In this document: in pieces, positions 47,125 to 58,548 of the stretch | How the letters are laid out: every line of letters begins with the position of its first letter | How positions within the stretch are numbered: position 1 is the stretch's first letter | Translations under genes and position numbers: made by a program | Assembly (NCBI GenBank): GCA_963662155.1 | Contig: OY759262.1 | Span: 14,961,782-15,025,781 of the forward strand | DNA: 64,000 bases | Reading direction: 5' to 3' | DNA from: Lamellibrachia columna | Lineage: Eukaryota; Annelida; Polychaeta; Sabellida; Siboglinidae | The notes under the pieces: model-generated | Told to the model about the DNA's origin: nothing | Seen by the model: only the letters and a program-made list of their open reading frames with translations | The model's database searches: none

Positions 47125-50100
47125 TGGGTGGGTGCGTGCGTGCGTGCGTGCGTGCGAGTGTGCGTGCGTGCGTATCCAGTCAGGACTACTCAAAGCACTT
47201 TACACTTCACTCCCCCCAGCAGACCTGTTCATTCCAACACCAACCCGACTTCTCTGGGAAGCATTCAGCCATTCTGCAATTACTGCACGAAGACTATTCG
47301 TTGATATTATTATATAACTAGATACTCATTTATACAGCTGAGTGAACAAAGGCAATATGGAGTGAACGAAATTGCCCAAGCTTCGAAACAGCAGCAAGAG
47401 GACTCCAACCTCGGTACGTTTGATGGACATTCTGGCAATCTAACTGCTGTGCCACACATATCCACCATATGGAACTAATACCAACTGACTGGGCATGTTT
47501 CACAAAGCACGTGTAACTGGGAGCTGTGACAAATATATAGTGCGCCATGAACAATTGTATATAAAGGCAGGGGTCTCCCTAGAAAAAATTGGCATGGGCC
47601 AATTGGCCCATACAAACAAACTTGTATGGGTCATTTCAATGATGATTGGGTCAATATAGTTTTGGCCAGAGATCTGTTTTACATTACAAATGCGGCGGAT
47701 CATGTATGTCAAGAGAACAACTTATGTTGTACATACAAAATTGGTATAACGTTAAAGCAATGATTTAAAGTGAAACTATTCTGGAATCCTCCACAAGCAC
47801 CATGTAAAGAAAGGCTGTTTTCAAAAAGCTTTACACAAGAGTAAATATTACTGCTAAAAAAATTGTACAATGTTGTTTACATCAAGTAACAAGTATGTTG
47901 ATGTATGTGCATTGAAGGAAGTATTTCATTGTCAGCAGACATGCACAAGGCACACCAGTATGTGTACTGTATCTGCAGCATCAGAATATACATACTGACT
48001 GTGACAGTCTGGATTAACATATATATATGACAATCAAATCACAAGAACATCTTAGACAAAACAGGTTTTTTATTTTGACTGGTGTCAAAACAATCTGGAA
48101 GTATACAATCAATATGAGATGCAAATTATCCATAATTATAATTAATTGCACACAGATAAAATATTTTGTTAAAAACAATGCATCACTAACTGGACATTAT
48201 TCATTAGTTATTACTATCCCTCCTGATAATTTATAATAATTATTAATATACCCACATTAATTATTGCTGCTATACATAACAGAATGCTAAATAAATAACA
48301 AAATAAACGTGTCACAACTGTGCCAAGTAAAATAAATTAATTAATATCTAGCGGTAGTCATTCACACAAATACAATCATAACGGCATATTTATATCCTTA
48401 CAGATATAAATATAGTGCTAATACTTCACCTGATAGCTATGTATCGGCCAGATAATAAATTACAATTTATATAATTATAGCTTTACTTACTAGAACTTGG
48501 GCAGGGCCACCGACATGGATGCTATGTAACACTCAGCCCTAATACTTGACACCAACTGAGGTACTTGTGTCAGTGATAAATTGGAGGGAAACAACTAAGA
48601 TTGTTTTTATCCAAAGTTTGCAAGGTAGTACTTTCTGTACCCTTCACATAACAAGTAACAATAATTACAGAACTCAAGACACTTGCACAACCCAATGATT
48701 GGTCACATCCACTGTGTAATTAGGGAATAAAACATACCAACACAATAAAGCTGGTGAAACAAACATGTTACTTGATTGAGCAAGACAACTGTTCTGGTCC
48801 AGGTGAACCCACAGAAGCTGAAATTATGTCAAGTCAGGATGACACTCCCTGCAGAAAAAATTACTGGAAATCACTTCTATTTTGTCTTAGATCATCATCC
48901 TTTACATTGGGCACTGTGGAATGACCCATCACTTTAGTTAGCAAAGATTTTGCGGTGGCAATGTTCGCGCCATGTTTTCAATGCTAGTTTGAAATCAAAC
49001 TCATCCAACCTCCCTCCTTCCAAGTGCACTCGCATCAACTGGTCACAGTGCTCAATACTGAGCCTACTTCGCAGTGATGTCAGAGTGAGATTCTGCACAC
49101 TGAATGTACGTTCACAATCGCACAAGTGGACCGGGTGAGTGACAGCTAGGTAGGCCAGCTTGATCAGATTTGGGAATTCCTCTGCATGGAACCTTGCCAG
49201 AATCTGCCAGAGGTCAGCTAATTTGGCAATGGTATACTTGAGAGTGGTGACAGTTGTTTTGCACAACTGCCACTCCTCAAGCACCGCTTCAACACTGGCA
49301 TGGATGTAGGGAGCGGACCGGTACACCTCATCCTTATGTTGGTGTGTTTGCTCACTACCGTAGAACTGAGCAAGGCTCTGTATTTCTGCATTACCCCATG
49401 CCTGCAACTCTTGTGGTCCCAGGCAATGTACTGGCCGCATTCCCAGGACAGAGAACTTGACCATTGCCTCAGTCTCTGGAAACCTGTAACAGAACATAAC
49501 ACAATAACTATATAACATGAGTAAATTATAAATCACATACAACTGGGCAGGCTAAGTTCACACCAACATATGCATTTAAAAATAAGTTTTTTAACAGCCA
49601 AAAATGTGTTATTCATTGCAAGCAATTATACAAATAGCAGGGCTGATTTTGATAACTGATGCAAATGTTTTTGCTACATTGACAAGTAATTTAAAGAGTT
49701 CCCAAAAGCAAGCGTACTGTTGAAAATAGAGACTGACATTTTTCTTTTGCAATTCCTTTTTGCATGTATCACATTATCCTGGATGAAACAAGTAATATAC
49801 TCAATCCAGGATGAAACATGTAATATATTCTTATATGAATGAACTTGAAAATGGCCTTCCTAAACAAATTACCTACCTCTTCTTCAAGTTGGCAATCATT
49901 GTTTGTGACTTGGTCCAACTTCCGCGTATTGACAACTGGCGTTGACGGACTAGCATAATTATAGGCAATACACGACTTATATGTGCAAGTTACGATTTAT
50001 GCCAATTACGAATTACTTGTATCACAAAACGACACGTTCTAAGGCACCGTATAATGAATATATACTTACATTTTGACGGAAAACGTTTCGGATGTCCGGC

Positions 50101-53100
50101 TGATTCAGTTTTCTTTTCTTTTTGGGCGGCATGTTGAATTTTGGTGAACGTGCAAAAATGTCGCGTATACGAAACGCCGCGTAAGCATTGTGTGTTTATT
50201 CGGACTCCGCTATGGGGCGCCACTGTTTGTTGCTTCTACTGTCAAGGCGAAGTCACGTAGTCGTGGTAAGAGCTACGCAAGAACGTAGGACTACCGTATA
50301 AAATAGCAGCATCAACGATACGAGTGGTTATATTAGCAATATAAGACTATACTAAATTAGTATATCCTTTATATGTTTACTGGTTATGAGGACTTTTCAA
50401 CCGACGAACAACAGCAAAGTGGTGTTATCAAAGTGACATGACACGGGCCCAACTATAGGCAAGCCCGCGCGCCAATTGTCCCAAGCGTTAAGACGGATGC
50501 GCGTCATTCTACAGGGGAACGCGCCATTGGCGCATGGCGCGTCCCAAAAGAGACCCCTGTAAAGGCATATGGTGAATAGACTTAAGAACAATCAGGATCT
50601 ACAAATATTTAAGAAAAGTTAGATCTGAGACCAGCCCATTCAAAGGACTGTAGTCATTGCACAATCATAAGAAATAAGGTACAAAATAATAAAAATATAT
50701 ATATTTCTCCTATATAACTACAACCACCATGTCAGAAAATATTGTTTGGCAGTACAATGTAAGAGCAAGTACTCATCACACATCAGACACGTACCTGGAG
50801 ACGTTTGTCGAGAAGCACATCACCCCCGGCGGTTCCGTAGGCATATTGGTAGGGGTAGCACCAATCACGCACGAGGAAATATAACACCTACAATGAATGA
50901 AGACATACTGCTAACTGCTGCACATGTTTCTTATGTTCATCTACATGGTATATACTACAAATACTTAACAGCAGAGGCTGGATGTGCAGTTATCAACTAC
51001 AACACAAAGCAATGCCATATCATAGGATGTATGAGAAAACATCTCATTAAATTTACAGGCATTTTTGAAAGAAAAATTACGGACAAAATGTGTGCCAAAC
51101 ACTTACTGATATGTACCTTACCAAAGTCTGAATAAAGTATATATTTCAATGTCTCAAATAATAAAGACATACCACATGTATGATTAAAAAGAAACTGCAG
51201 TGTGATTGGACCAGTAGATGCAAAAGAAAACATAACGGTGCTGCTCTCTGGTGAATGACAGCAGAGCTCCATACATTTTATGCATGCATTAAATATCCAA
51301 CATTTGCTGGCTATATCAGGCAGAACTTTTAATTACACAAAACTTACCATGGAGATCTCGCCAACTTGCACTCACCTGAAATGGTTTACTACCGCTGTCT
51401 TCCAAGGCTAATCGTCCGTATTCTGTGAAAAGCTGTGGGAAAGGCAGAACACATGCAGAGAGGACAGACAACGGCAACAGATCTAAACACACCAGGCCTG
51501 CCACAGTTGGTCACACTGTTAGCTTTAGGTCAGCAGAAAATGTAATAACATTTTGTCACCACAGGAAGACCAATCTAGTATGCACCACGCACATGAAACT
51601 AAAATTATCACAACGTTTACCATTATTCCCTACTATTTTATTACTTCACTTGCATATACTGACTTCTTATATGTTTACAAATTATATGCATGCAAATGTC
51701 TACATATCCATAATATGATTTAAATTATGCGGGGTGGTATTACGTCCAATTTTCTATTTCTAACACCTGACTAGTTACTATTGAAATAATTACATATTGT
51801 CAAAGTACACTGCATGTACAATAATGTGAAATATTGTTGGAAATAAATATTTTTGATGATTATTTTACGTCCAATGGATTCTGTTCTGACGCCACATTTG
51901 TAAATATACTTGCAGAGCCAAAGATATAGGTCAACCTGACCTTGGGAGTGAGCGCCAGACACTGGACCCAGTCTCTTCACCTACCTGCAGATGTTGCAGG
52001 TCGTCCTCCTGAATATTTGATGTGATGTTGAAAACCTGTTAACAGAGACATGGCTACCTCACTGAGCGAAATTACGCTGCAGAGCCAACCTGGCCAAAGG
52101 CGACACACCTATCAGTGTCGTTCCTCACGGGAAAGCCACGCCACCTCAGACCATCGGACAGTTTACCAAATCCCCACTCCAGGGACTCTAACACCAAGTG
52201 ACACTGTTATAGCTTTAGGTCAGCTGGAAATGTAATAACATTCTGTCACTGCAGGAAGCCCAATCTTTTTAACCCAGTTTATCCTCCTTAGCTCCTCAGC
52301 AAATTTACCCTTCTGTTGACAAGGTAAACATTTTATACTGCTTAACCCTTTGGTTTTGATGCATCTCTGAGTCTGAGTATCCTTGGATTTTGGTACAACG
52401 GAAGTTTTTGTATTGTATTGCAGCATATCTAGTCTAAATACCCACACCCTCATTACTATTCATTTTGAAGTGGATCACAGTGTCGTTCTTGTCCCATTTC
52501 CTGTCATCAGGAACAAACATTGACAGGGGACACCTGGCTTCCTGATAGTGTCACCACCACAGTACTAGCACAAATTTGCACCTGCAGGGAATCTGTTCAT
52601 ACTTCCTGGCAATGTCATGACAACCATCAAGAAACTGTCAGAACTCACACTGGAATGCCGTCTTTAACTTTACGCACAATTTACAGCAAACATTTGTCCC
52701 GGCCTCATTTCAGCCTTGTTACGTACCAATAAAGGCATGACTTAGATGTGTTGATGGTGGCTTTGTAACACATTTCCATCCACTAATCAATGAACTGCTA
52801 TCAAATAGACCCACATTTACAGAAGCAATATGAAAGAGATACAAATGTCACTGACACCATTCACCTACTGTTGTCAACATAGCAACACGTCCACTTTAAT
52901 AGATTACACATTTACACAAGTGCCAAGTAGCTAATGATTAAAAACAGCCACTGGGGTCTTGACAAAAAGATATTAGGTTCTCTCAAAACACCTTTAACCA
53001 GCACATAATATACTACATTGCTGCCTGGTGAGCTCCCCTGCCTGATATCTAAATAACACAACTAGGAGATCAAGATTGAACATTAAACAAATTTGGTTAC

Positions 53101-54599
53101 AACATCTTTTCGTGAACTTCCTCCCATCAAAATACATCAACGTTTTCCTGCTAAAGATATAGCAATGAAACGAGTAGGTACCTGTACTGAGCTGAGCATT
53201 GTGCTGAGTGCGAAAACAGTGGCACAGTCTTTGACGGTCGACTCACTGTCAAACGTCCCCTGTGTGTCCATAAGCAACACTACAACCTGGAAAATTGCGA
53301 AACAACAATGACAACAGAGAAAGAAAAGAGCCATTACATCATCAAATCTTGTCCATGTACACTTACACAGGTTATCATGAATGTGCTGCATATCAATGAC
53401 AACTTGTATGCGCACTAAGGGGCATATATGGCAAATCTTTGCATCTAACTTTTGTTATTTATGTTGCAGTATTACCAATCACAAGGACTAGTTTTATCAA
53501 CAAGTGCTGACAGTGATTCTAGGATGATCCTGCTTGTAAAGATCTTCTGGCATTTATCTCATCAAAGTGCCATTAATAAATGTATAAAATATAGATACAT
53601 AAATGCATAAAATATAGATACATAAATGCATAAAATATAGATACATCAAGCTAAAACATACCAAACAGGAGCTATTAAAACATCAAAATGTGCTACTGAT
53701 TCTGGTTAGTATTAAAATGCGAGATTTTTAATGAATTTATGTTGGTGCTATATTCAGAACTATTAATTCTTAAGGGTAAATTTTGCAGCACAACTTACCA
53801 CAAATTTGAAATCTGCCCAGGTTTGATAACTTTGATTACCTATTGGAAATAAGTCTGTCGAAATTCAATCATTATTTAAAATTATAATATCTGCTTGACT
53901 TTCGATGCCACAATGATTAATATGGAGGAAAGGAAATCCCAACCATTTGAATGTTAACTTTTAATCATGGTGCCAATGCATGTTTTATATTAATCTAATT
54001 ATTTTGAGTATGTTAAGGAAAAAACATTATTCATCATTAATTTTGTTTACATATTTTTTATAGTGCTGATGTTTCAATGGGTTCCATCAGGCTTACTCTG
54101 GTACTTCGCAAATAATAATAATAGAATGAATTCTATTTAAAATAAAATGCTCTCATGTGTTTTACAAAAACTTGTATCAATGAAATATGTGTGTAGTTAA
54201 GAAAATATACTGTGTAAAGCAGACCAGTTGATTAATACACATCATAAATGTTTGCCAAAAAAGTATTACAAAATTACAATTATAATACATAATATAAAAA
54301 ATATATACATAAAACATTAATATTGTTACTATGTCTTGGTTATTATAAACACAAGTAAAGCGACACACTCAAGTTATTACCTGTAAGCTAATTAAAAAAG
54401 ATGTGTTTTTAAATGTTTCTTAGACACACGCACACGCACACGCACACGCACACACTGTACAGACCTGTTCTCCATTCTCCATCTCCAGTGTGAAAGGTTC
54501 GCTCCACATGAGCATGCCTGTCGTGTTACGTTCCGCCCCGCCCCGCCATGGGAACCCCTCCAGTGGGGCGCATTCATTGCCCAGCCAGTCAGATGCACC
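43336..54599 (-). CDS. ATL: Atlastin, ER-fusion GTPase, spliced, N-terminus not found in window
   Basis: Ten coding exons give about 430 residues with consistent phases. Atlastins are dynamin-like membrane GTPases that tether and fuse endoplasmic reticulum tubules. Seen in order: switch I region ([20 protein letters not shown]), switch II/G3 ([17 protein letters not shown]), the G4 Arg-Asp in FLVRDW, the middle three-helix bundle from about [10 protein letters not shown] to SRKMG-like sequence, [15 protein letters not shown], then a two-segment membrane hairpin ([15 protein letters not shown] and [16 protein letters not shown]) and [16 protein letters not shown]. The tail after the hairpin is short, ending ELVGVRNGC. 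About 100 N-terminal residues, with the P-loop GAFRKGKS, are missing and were not found up to 64000. A hAT element occupies the intron between 46849 and 50795. Confidence 0.95.
44083..44312. repeat. 85-bp repeat, about 2.7 copies
   Basis: Units begin GTGTTTACCCATAAACAGGA and include GCACACAGAACAAGTA. Lies in the last atlastin intron. Confidence 0.85.
44528..44599 (-). CDS. ATL: Atlastin small exon
   Basis: 24 codons, [20 protein letters not shown] then EMEQ, matching the family's [12 protein letters not shown]. Acceptor ttgcag, donor gtaggg. Confidence 0.95.
44899..45523. repeat. 25-bp minisatellite, exactly 25 copies
   Basis: Unit CAACTGAGCCCAACAGTGTA + CCCTA. Left copies are identical, those from about 45150 onward vary. 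Lies in an atlastin intron, 16 bp from the donor of the 45540-45596 exon. Confidence 0.97.
45540..45596 (-). CDS. ATL: Atlastin small exon
   Basis: 19 codons, [19 protein letters not shown]. Donor gtaggt; the 25 x 25-bp array starts 16 bp further on. Confidence 0.94.
46206..46333 (-). CDS. ATL: Atlastin exon: middle domain
   Basis: (D)[20 protein letters not shown] to GRMLVEYFK. Acceptor cctgcag, donor gtctgt. Confidence 0.95.
46612..46692. repeat. 16-bp repeat, about 5 copies
   Basis: Unit GAGTGCAGGGTGACAC. Begins about 19 bp past the donor of the atlastin exon at 46711. Confidence 0.85.
46711..46849 (-). CDS. ATL: Atlastin exon: end of GTPase domain
   Basis: 46 codons plus one base, [20 protein letters not shown] to FDGRLS(D), including [10 protein letters not shown] 16-bp tandem array sits about 19 bp past its donor. 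Confidence 0.96.
47056..47172. repeat. TG / GCGT microsatellite
   Basis: (TG)n passing into (GCGT)n with a GGTGGGTG break. Confidence 0.97.
47322..47456 (-). repeat. tRNA-like SINE, second copy
   Basis: Minus strand: GTGGCACAGCAGTTAGATTG (A-box region), GGTTGGAGTCC (B box), CTTGGGCAATTTCGTTCACT, ending in AGCTGTATAAATGAGT. Shares the TTGGGCAATTTCG block with the 22-kb copy. Lies 110 bp from the hAT element. Confidence 0.6.
48934..49483 (-). CDS. mini-hAT exon 3 (dimerisation domain and stop)
   Basis: 182 codons plus stop after the acceptor ttacag. Carries the CERTFS motif; the Glu in this motif is the third catalytic acidic residue in active hAT enzymes (family knowledge). Confidence 0.8.
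48934..50132 (-). CDS. hAT-transposase-derived protein, 223 aa, three exons
   Basis: Three exons in phase (50070-50132, 49877-49935, 48934-49483) encode 223 residues without a stop. Exon 1 starts at the ATG at 50130-50132 and carries an SV40-like nuclear signal, PKKKRK. Exon 2 ends in NLKK; its split Arg joins to [10 protein letters not shown], recreating the RFP-type start of the C-terminal segment of hAT transposases. Exon 3 (182 residues) has the hAT dimerisation region: [42 protein letters not shown], closest by eye to ZNF862-like hAT proteins. No BED zinc finger, no RNase-H core with its two Asp, and no insertion domain are present. It lies inside a TIR-bounded element in an atlastin intron, same strand. 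It may be an internally deleted transposon ORF or a co-opted dimerisation protein; expression is unknown. Confidence 0.72.
49877..49935 (-). CDS. mini-hAT exon 2
   Basis: [19 protein letters not shown] plus two bases, acceptor gccag, donor gtaggt. The chosen frame is the only one consistent with both neighbours. Confidence 0.6.
50070..50132 (-). CDS. mini-hAT exon 1 (NLS)
   Basis: 21 codons with [18 protein letters not shown], donor gtaagt. A basic N-terminus ending in a short hydrophobic peptide is common in hAT transposases. Confidence 0.65.
50795..50887 (-). CDS. ATL: Atlastin exon: G4 Arg-Asp
   Basis: 31 codons, [18 protein letters not shown] to LLDKRLQ. RD is the guanine-specificity motif of the atlastin/GBP class. 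Acceptor attgtag, donor gtacgt. Confidence 0.95.
51376..51432 (-). CDS. ATL: Atlastin small exon
   Basis: 19 codons, [19 protein letters not shown]. Acceptor cccacag, donor gtgagt. Confidence 0.95.
51505..51590. repeat. Dispersed repeat copy, paired with 52200-52265
   Basis: CACTGTTAGCTTTAGGTCAG, then AAATGTAATAACATT(T/C)TGTCAC and CAGGAAG(A/C)CCAATCT, recurs at 52200-52265 at about 85% by eye. Both are in atlastin introns; part of a longer dispersed family is likely. Confidence 0.7.
51985..52035 (-). CDS. ATL: Atlastin small exon
   Basis: 17 codons, [17 protein letters not shown], matching the family's [15 protein letters not shown] segment. Acceptor ttaacag, donor gtaggt. Confidence 0.95.
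53182..53286 (-). CDS. ATL: Atlastin exon: G3/switch II
   Basis: 35 codons, [20 protein letters not shown] to LSSVQ. DTQG is the GTPase G3 motif. Acceptor ttccag, donor gtacct. Confidence 0.97.
53578..53646. repeat. 26-bp AT-rich repeat, about 2.6 copies
   Basis: Unit TAAATGCATAAAATATAGATACA-like, in an atlastin intron. Confidence 0.8.
54423..54455. repeat. CACACG microsatellite
   Basis: GACACACGCACACGCACACG-type tract; ends 9 bp from the donor of the atlastin exon at 54465. Confidence 0.9.
54465..54599 (-). CDS. ATL: Atlastin exon: switch I region (first exon in window)
   Basis: 45 codons, [20 protein letters not shown] to EMENGEQ, with the catalytic-domain NTTG. Acceptor cctgcag, donor gtctgt. 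A CA-rich tract starts 9 bp past the donor. Confidence 0.94.
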
Positions 54600-56123
54600 C
54601 TGCAGGAGCAACAGATCACAATTAACTTTGTAGTTCTGCTGATATCTTGTCACCTAATTGACAGATGTCCACCACAATAACACACATGGAAAATGCATAG
54701 TTCTGTATGAAACTGTCAAGTGCATACCATGTTGTGTTTTGAAAAGAAAATTTAATTAGGAAAAAATATGTTTAAAAATTAGACATCATTTTGATTTTTT
54801 CTGGATTTTTAAATAGCAACGTCGCTTGCTGGTGGCTGGGATTATACTGGATAATTTAGTACAAGGGCTGTTGCCAGTGGGCAGCACTCAAGTGCCCACA
54901 TTCTCTTGGCCATTGCAAGCTAAACAAACCAAGAGACCAAATGCATCACACTGTTGGTATTTTAAACTGATATTTTAAAACAGCAGATGATACGTATCAA
55001 GAAATAAAAAGGCTTTCTGTTGTAAATGCAACAAATTAGCATCTCACCCTAGTCAAATCAATTATCTTAATGAAACACCAGTGAAATGATTGAAGAGGTC
55101 GACTCATTAAGTCTTTTTTTAATGTGACACTAATTAGTATTTTACACAACCATTTATTGTCTGAATAAATATAGAATTTAAAAAAATTGCAAAACATGCT
55201 AGGGTCCACTTTCTACAGACCCTCTCTGTCCACCCGTGTCGTGACAAATCACATGAAAATGTCTAACACCAACTGCCAGTGTCCACCGACACAAAACATC
55301 CCCTGTTCTGCAATGCACCATTGCTGATCAAATTACACATTGCAAACATAATATTATACCCCACTGACTGCTGGACAGGCATACCTGGACTCACAGAGGC
55401 AATCCTCCACTTCTGACTACAACCCCTAGATCCCTCACTTCCCCTTCTGGTGACTCACAGGGGGTGTCAGTCTGACACCCCTAACCACACAAAGCCAGCT
55501 GTGACAACCAGGCATTCATCACCAATATTGCCATACATGACTAATGCACACACAGGAGTACCTCATGGGGTGTACCTATACAGTGGCCAGGGTCAAACGT
55601 TTCTAGGGAGCACCGAGTGCGGCGGCGGGAGACCTGCGGTTTCGAGCGGCCAGACAAAACACTACTTATCAGTGCAATTTTTCCAAAACTGGAATTACAC
55701 CACAGATCGGGTAACAATTGTCAGTGAACCAAGCCAGATAAATGATCGGGCCGTCAAATCTTCTGTTCATCTGACTGACACCTAGACAGTTTAAAATATC
55801 ATGTGTACCTTTACAGAGTGTGTCCATTGACAGATGTGTAATATAAGAGGCAGGGTATTAATGGTCTCTAAAACATGTGTTAATGTTCATCCCGAAGCGG
55901 CATTGTGATCCCATATGAAAAAAAGATGATCTGTCAAAAAAATTACTTTTTGTCTACCAGGCATTTCAAACACTTACACAATTATATGTTTTGGGACATG
56001 TTTCTACATTTAAAGATTACATGGAATCACAACTTCTGTTGCAATTCAGCTGCCATAACAAAACTCAGTTAAAAGCAGAAAGGTTTGACCAGCAGTATCG
56101 TAACAACATCAGATTCTGCTATG

Positions 56124-56291
56124 AACCTTCAATTCACTCCATTAGTTAGTGGTGGATGGCCTTTAGACAACCTACCAGGAACCTTCAAGTCACTCCATTA
56201 CTTAGTGGTGGATGGCCTTTAGACAACCTCCCAGGAACCTTCAAGTCACTCCATTACTTAGTGGTGGATGGCCTTTAGACAACCTCCCAGG
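56124..56291. repeat. 56-bp repeat, three copies
   Basis: Unit GAACCTTCAAGTCACTCCAT + TACTTAGTGGTGGATGGCCT + TTAGACAACCTCCCAG. The first copy differs at a few sites. Confidence 0.9.
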
Positions 56292-56463
56292 AATGCTAAT
56301 ACTACTCTTGTCATGTAGCAACTCTCTCAGTCTTACTCCGATTGAAGTTTGCTTCATATATCAGTTTTATGCAATATTTGCCTATTAATATTATACTAGA
56401 AAAAGATAGAAAAACATGTTTTGATCGGAGTTAACTAACAGATATACAGAATAATTAAACAGC

Positions 56464-56540
56464 ATGTGTGTGTGTGTGTGTGTGTGCGTGTGCATGTGCG
56501 TGTGCGTGTGTGTGTACATGCATGCATGCGTGTGTGCGTA
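56464..56540. repeat. TG-rich microsatellite
   Basis: (TG)n with CGTGTG and ATGC variants. Confidence 0.9.
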
Positions 56541-58085
56541 TGCATATATTGTTCAACATTAGTGTTAAATGGTATGTTAAGTGGTACCTTTGTAAAGTGC
56601 ATTGCCGTGTATCGTGCAAGTTGGTGACAGAGTAGCACAAATAACCAAAGAAAGTTTATTTTACAAAGCTAAATAAGGGCCTTATGAAAAGCTAGATCAT
56701 TGTATTAAAAATCTAATACAAATACGAGTAATTCTCAAAAGGTTGTCACACAACATCTCATCCTATTAATTTTTGTTTAGGTTAGTTTAGTTTTTAGTTA
56801 GCTTTGCCCTTCTGCTGCTATTGCTTGAATCTTTTTATGTATTTATTGCTCTACAGAGATGTACCAAAGTATGAAGTATCGACTGAATGTATGCAACAGA
56901 TTAATTTTTACTTATTTTTGAAAATGTGAAAAGGATATTTAGAAAAGTAAATGGAAATGTATTCCCCAGTGGCCACGTTGTATTCCCCAGTGGCCACGTT
57001 ACTATGACAAAGTCTGATTGATAATTTGATAACACAGCTAATGAAGCTCCTTGCATTCAAGAAATACAAATCCCCTAATAACTTTGTACTGTCTTGAACA
57101 ACTATCTTTTCATCAATAGTTTCATGTAGAGTAATGATGGAAGTACACATCCAAATTGACAACAACAACAACAAAATTTTTTTTTAAATTTTACTAGTGT
57201 ACAATACTTTTGTGGCAACCTTTTGAGAATTGCTCATATAACTCTGCAACATTTCTTCAACTATACAGGATTATATCTTTACAAACTTTAAAATACATTT
57301 CGTTCCATGTCTGGAATCTGATTAAAGTCGGTTTGCAATCAAAAAGCTGATCACTGTAACAGAAATAGCATGTAAAAACACATAGGCGAAGTAATCATAA
57401 CAGAAATTAAAAAGTTGTCCCGACAGTCGTTTACAAAGCACTGTTCAGGAAGCCAGTGCAGTGCAGATCTGTTTGCATGCCACGTAGCTGTCAGACTAAC
57501 ACCTGGCCAGGGCACTGCGACACACGTGCACAGACCCTGCGGACCTCTATATACTTACTGGCTTAGTTTAGACAGATTCGTGCCAATTAATTTGAATTTG
57601 GATTATGCAAAACGGCACCATCCATTTGGAAAATAAATAGCGCATGACAAATGAACTAAACCAAAGAGCTGAAACCTGGAGACTGAATCCAGGGCCCCTA
57701 AGCACGGGGTCTGTGGTTTGTGATAGCGTCACAACCATCCACACTCAGAAACTGACAATAAGAAAGTAATTGCAAGACTGCGGAAACTCTGCAGTCTGTT
57801 ATACGACGACCATAATGATACGACCATTATGAGTTATGCTCTGCAACCTTACAGATGTTAATTTTGTGGTCGAATGCTCAGGCCCAGGCACGGCAAGCAA
57901 GTCTGCTAGTTCCTGGAAAGGCACACTAGGTGAGGTGGTAATAAAAGGCAATACACTTGCCACAAGGCTTATAGGAAATGTATGCAGGACCAACGTAATG
58001 GTGTGTAGTAATCGGTGTAATCACAGATAAAAAATAAAAGGAATGTCATAATATGTAAAAAAAAAAATAGTATTTGGAAATGCTG

Positions 58086-58548
58086 CGTTGGAATGGATAA
58101 GTGAATTGGTTCAATTACATTGCATTGGAAACGCCAATTCAAATAATTCCGGAATTATAATTGGAATGGGTGTTTTGCTTTTAAAAGCAATTGGAATTGG
58201 TGAAAACATAATTGGTACTTTCAATTACTTTTCAATTACATCATGTAACCATTTAACTCAAATTATTCACTACAAAATAATCAATAAAATATATTATGTT
58301 ACATATATTGCATTTGTTTCCCATTACGTACTATAATATGCAGAAATAAAAAAAGCTGCTCTTAAACAGATGTAATAACATATGTTATTTTTGGTATTGA
58401 ATATGTGTATGGTTGCCCAGTTCACATACTTTTATTTCGATTTGGAATTGACAATTAAAATGGGTATTTTGTAACTGGATTAGTATTTGTAATTAGTGTA
58501 TTAGTGTAATTACAATTGGTATTGATATAATGTAATTGACCCCAAGTA
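58086..58548. repeat. AATTGGAATTGG-rich element, possible relative of the CAGGNNTGGGGTC group
   Basis: Low-complexity AATTGG/CAATTAC sequence ending TGTAATTGACCCCAAG. Its end shares GACCCCA with the other elements, but no inverted repeat or duplication is clear. Confidence 0.4.

Larger units (their letters stand above)
47568..50559 (-). mobile_element. hAT-type transposon, about 3.0 kb, internally deleted
   Basis: Ends are exact 10-bp inverted repeats, CAGGGGTCTC at 47568 and GAGACCCCTG ending 50559. Both flanks read TAAAGG, and at the right TAAAGGCA. hAT elements usually make 8-bp duplications: here either 6 bp is visible, or the left tip lost two bases shared with the flank. Subterminal GGGCCAATTGGCCC (left) and GCGCCAATGGCGC (right) palindromes resemble each other. 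The mini-hAT gene lies inside, reading away from the right end. Much of 47600-48900 is AT-rich with no other coding signal. Confidence 0.75.

Noticed and set aside
47058..47321. ORFs of repeated Cys-Val
   Set aside because: Microsatellite translation.
56806..56830. Minus-strand QKGKAN as the atlastin P-loop
   Set aside because: Context does not match AFRKGKSF and a stop follows at once.
57660..57730. tRNA-like segment
   Set aside because: GGATTCAGTCTCC is only B-box-like; no cloverleaf can be drawn.
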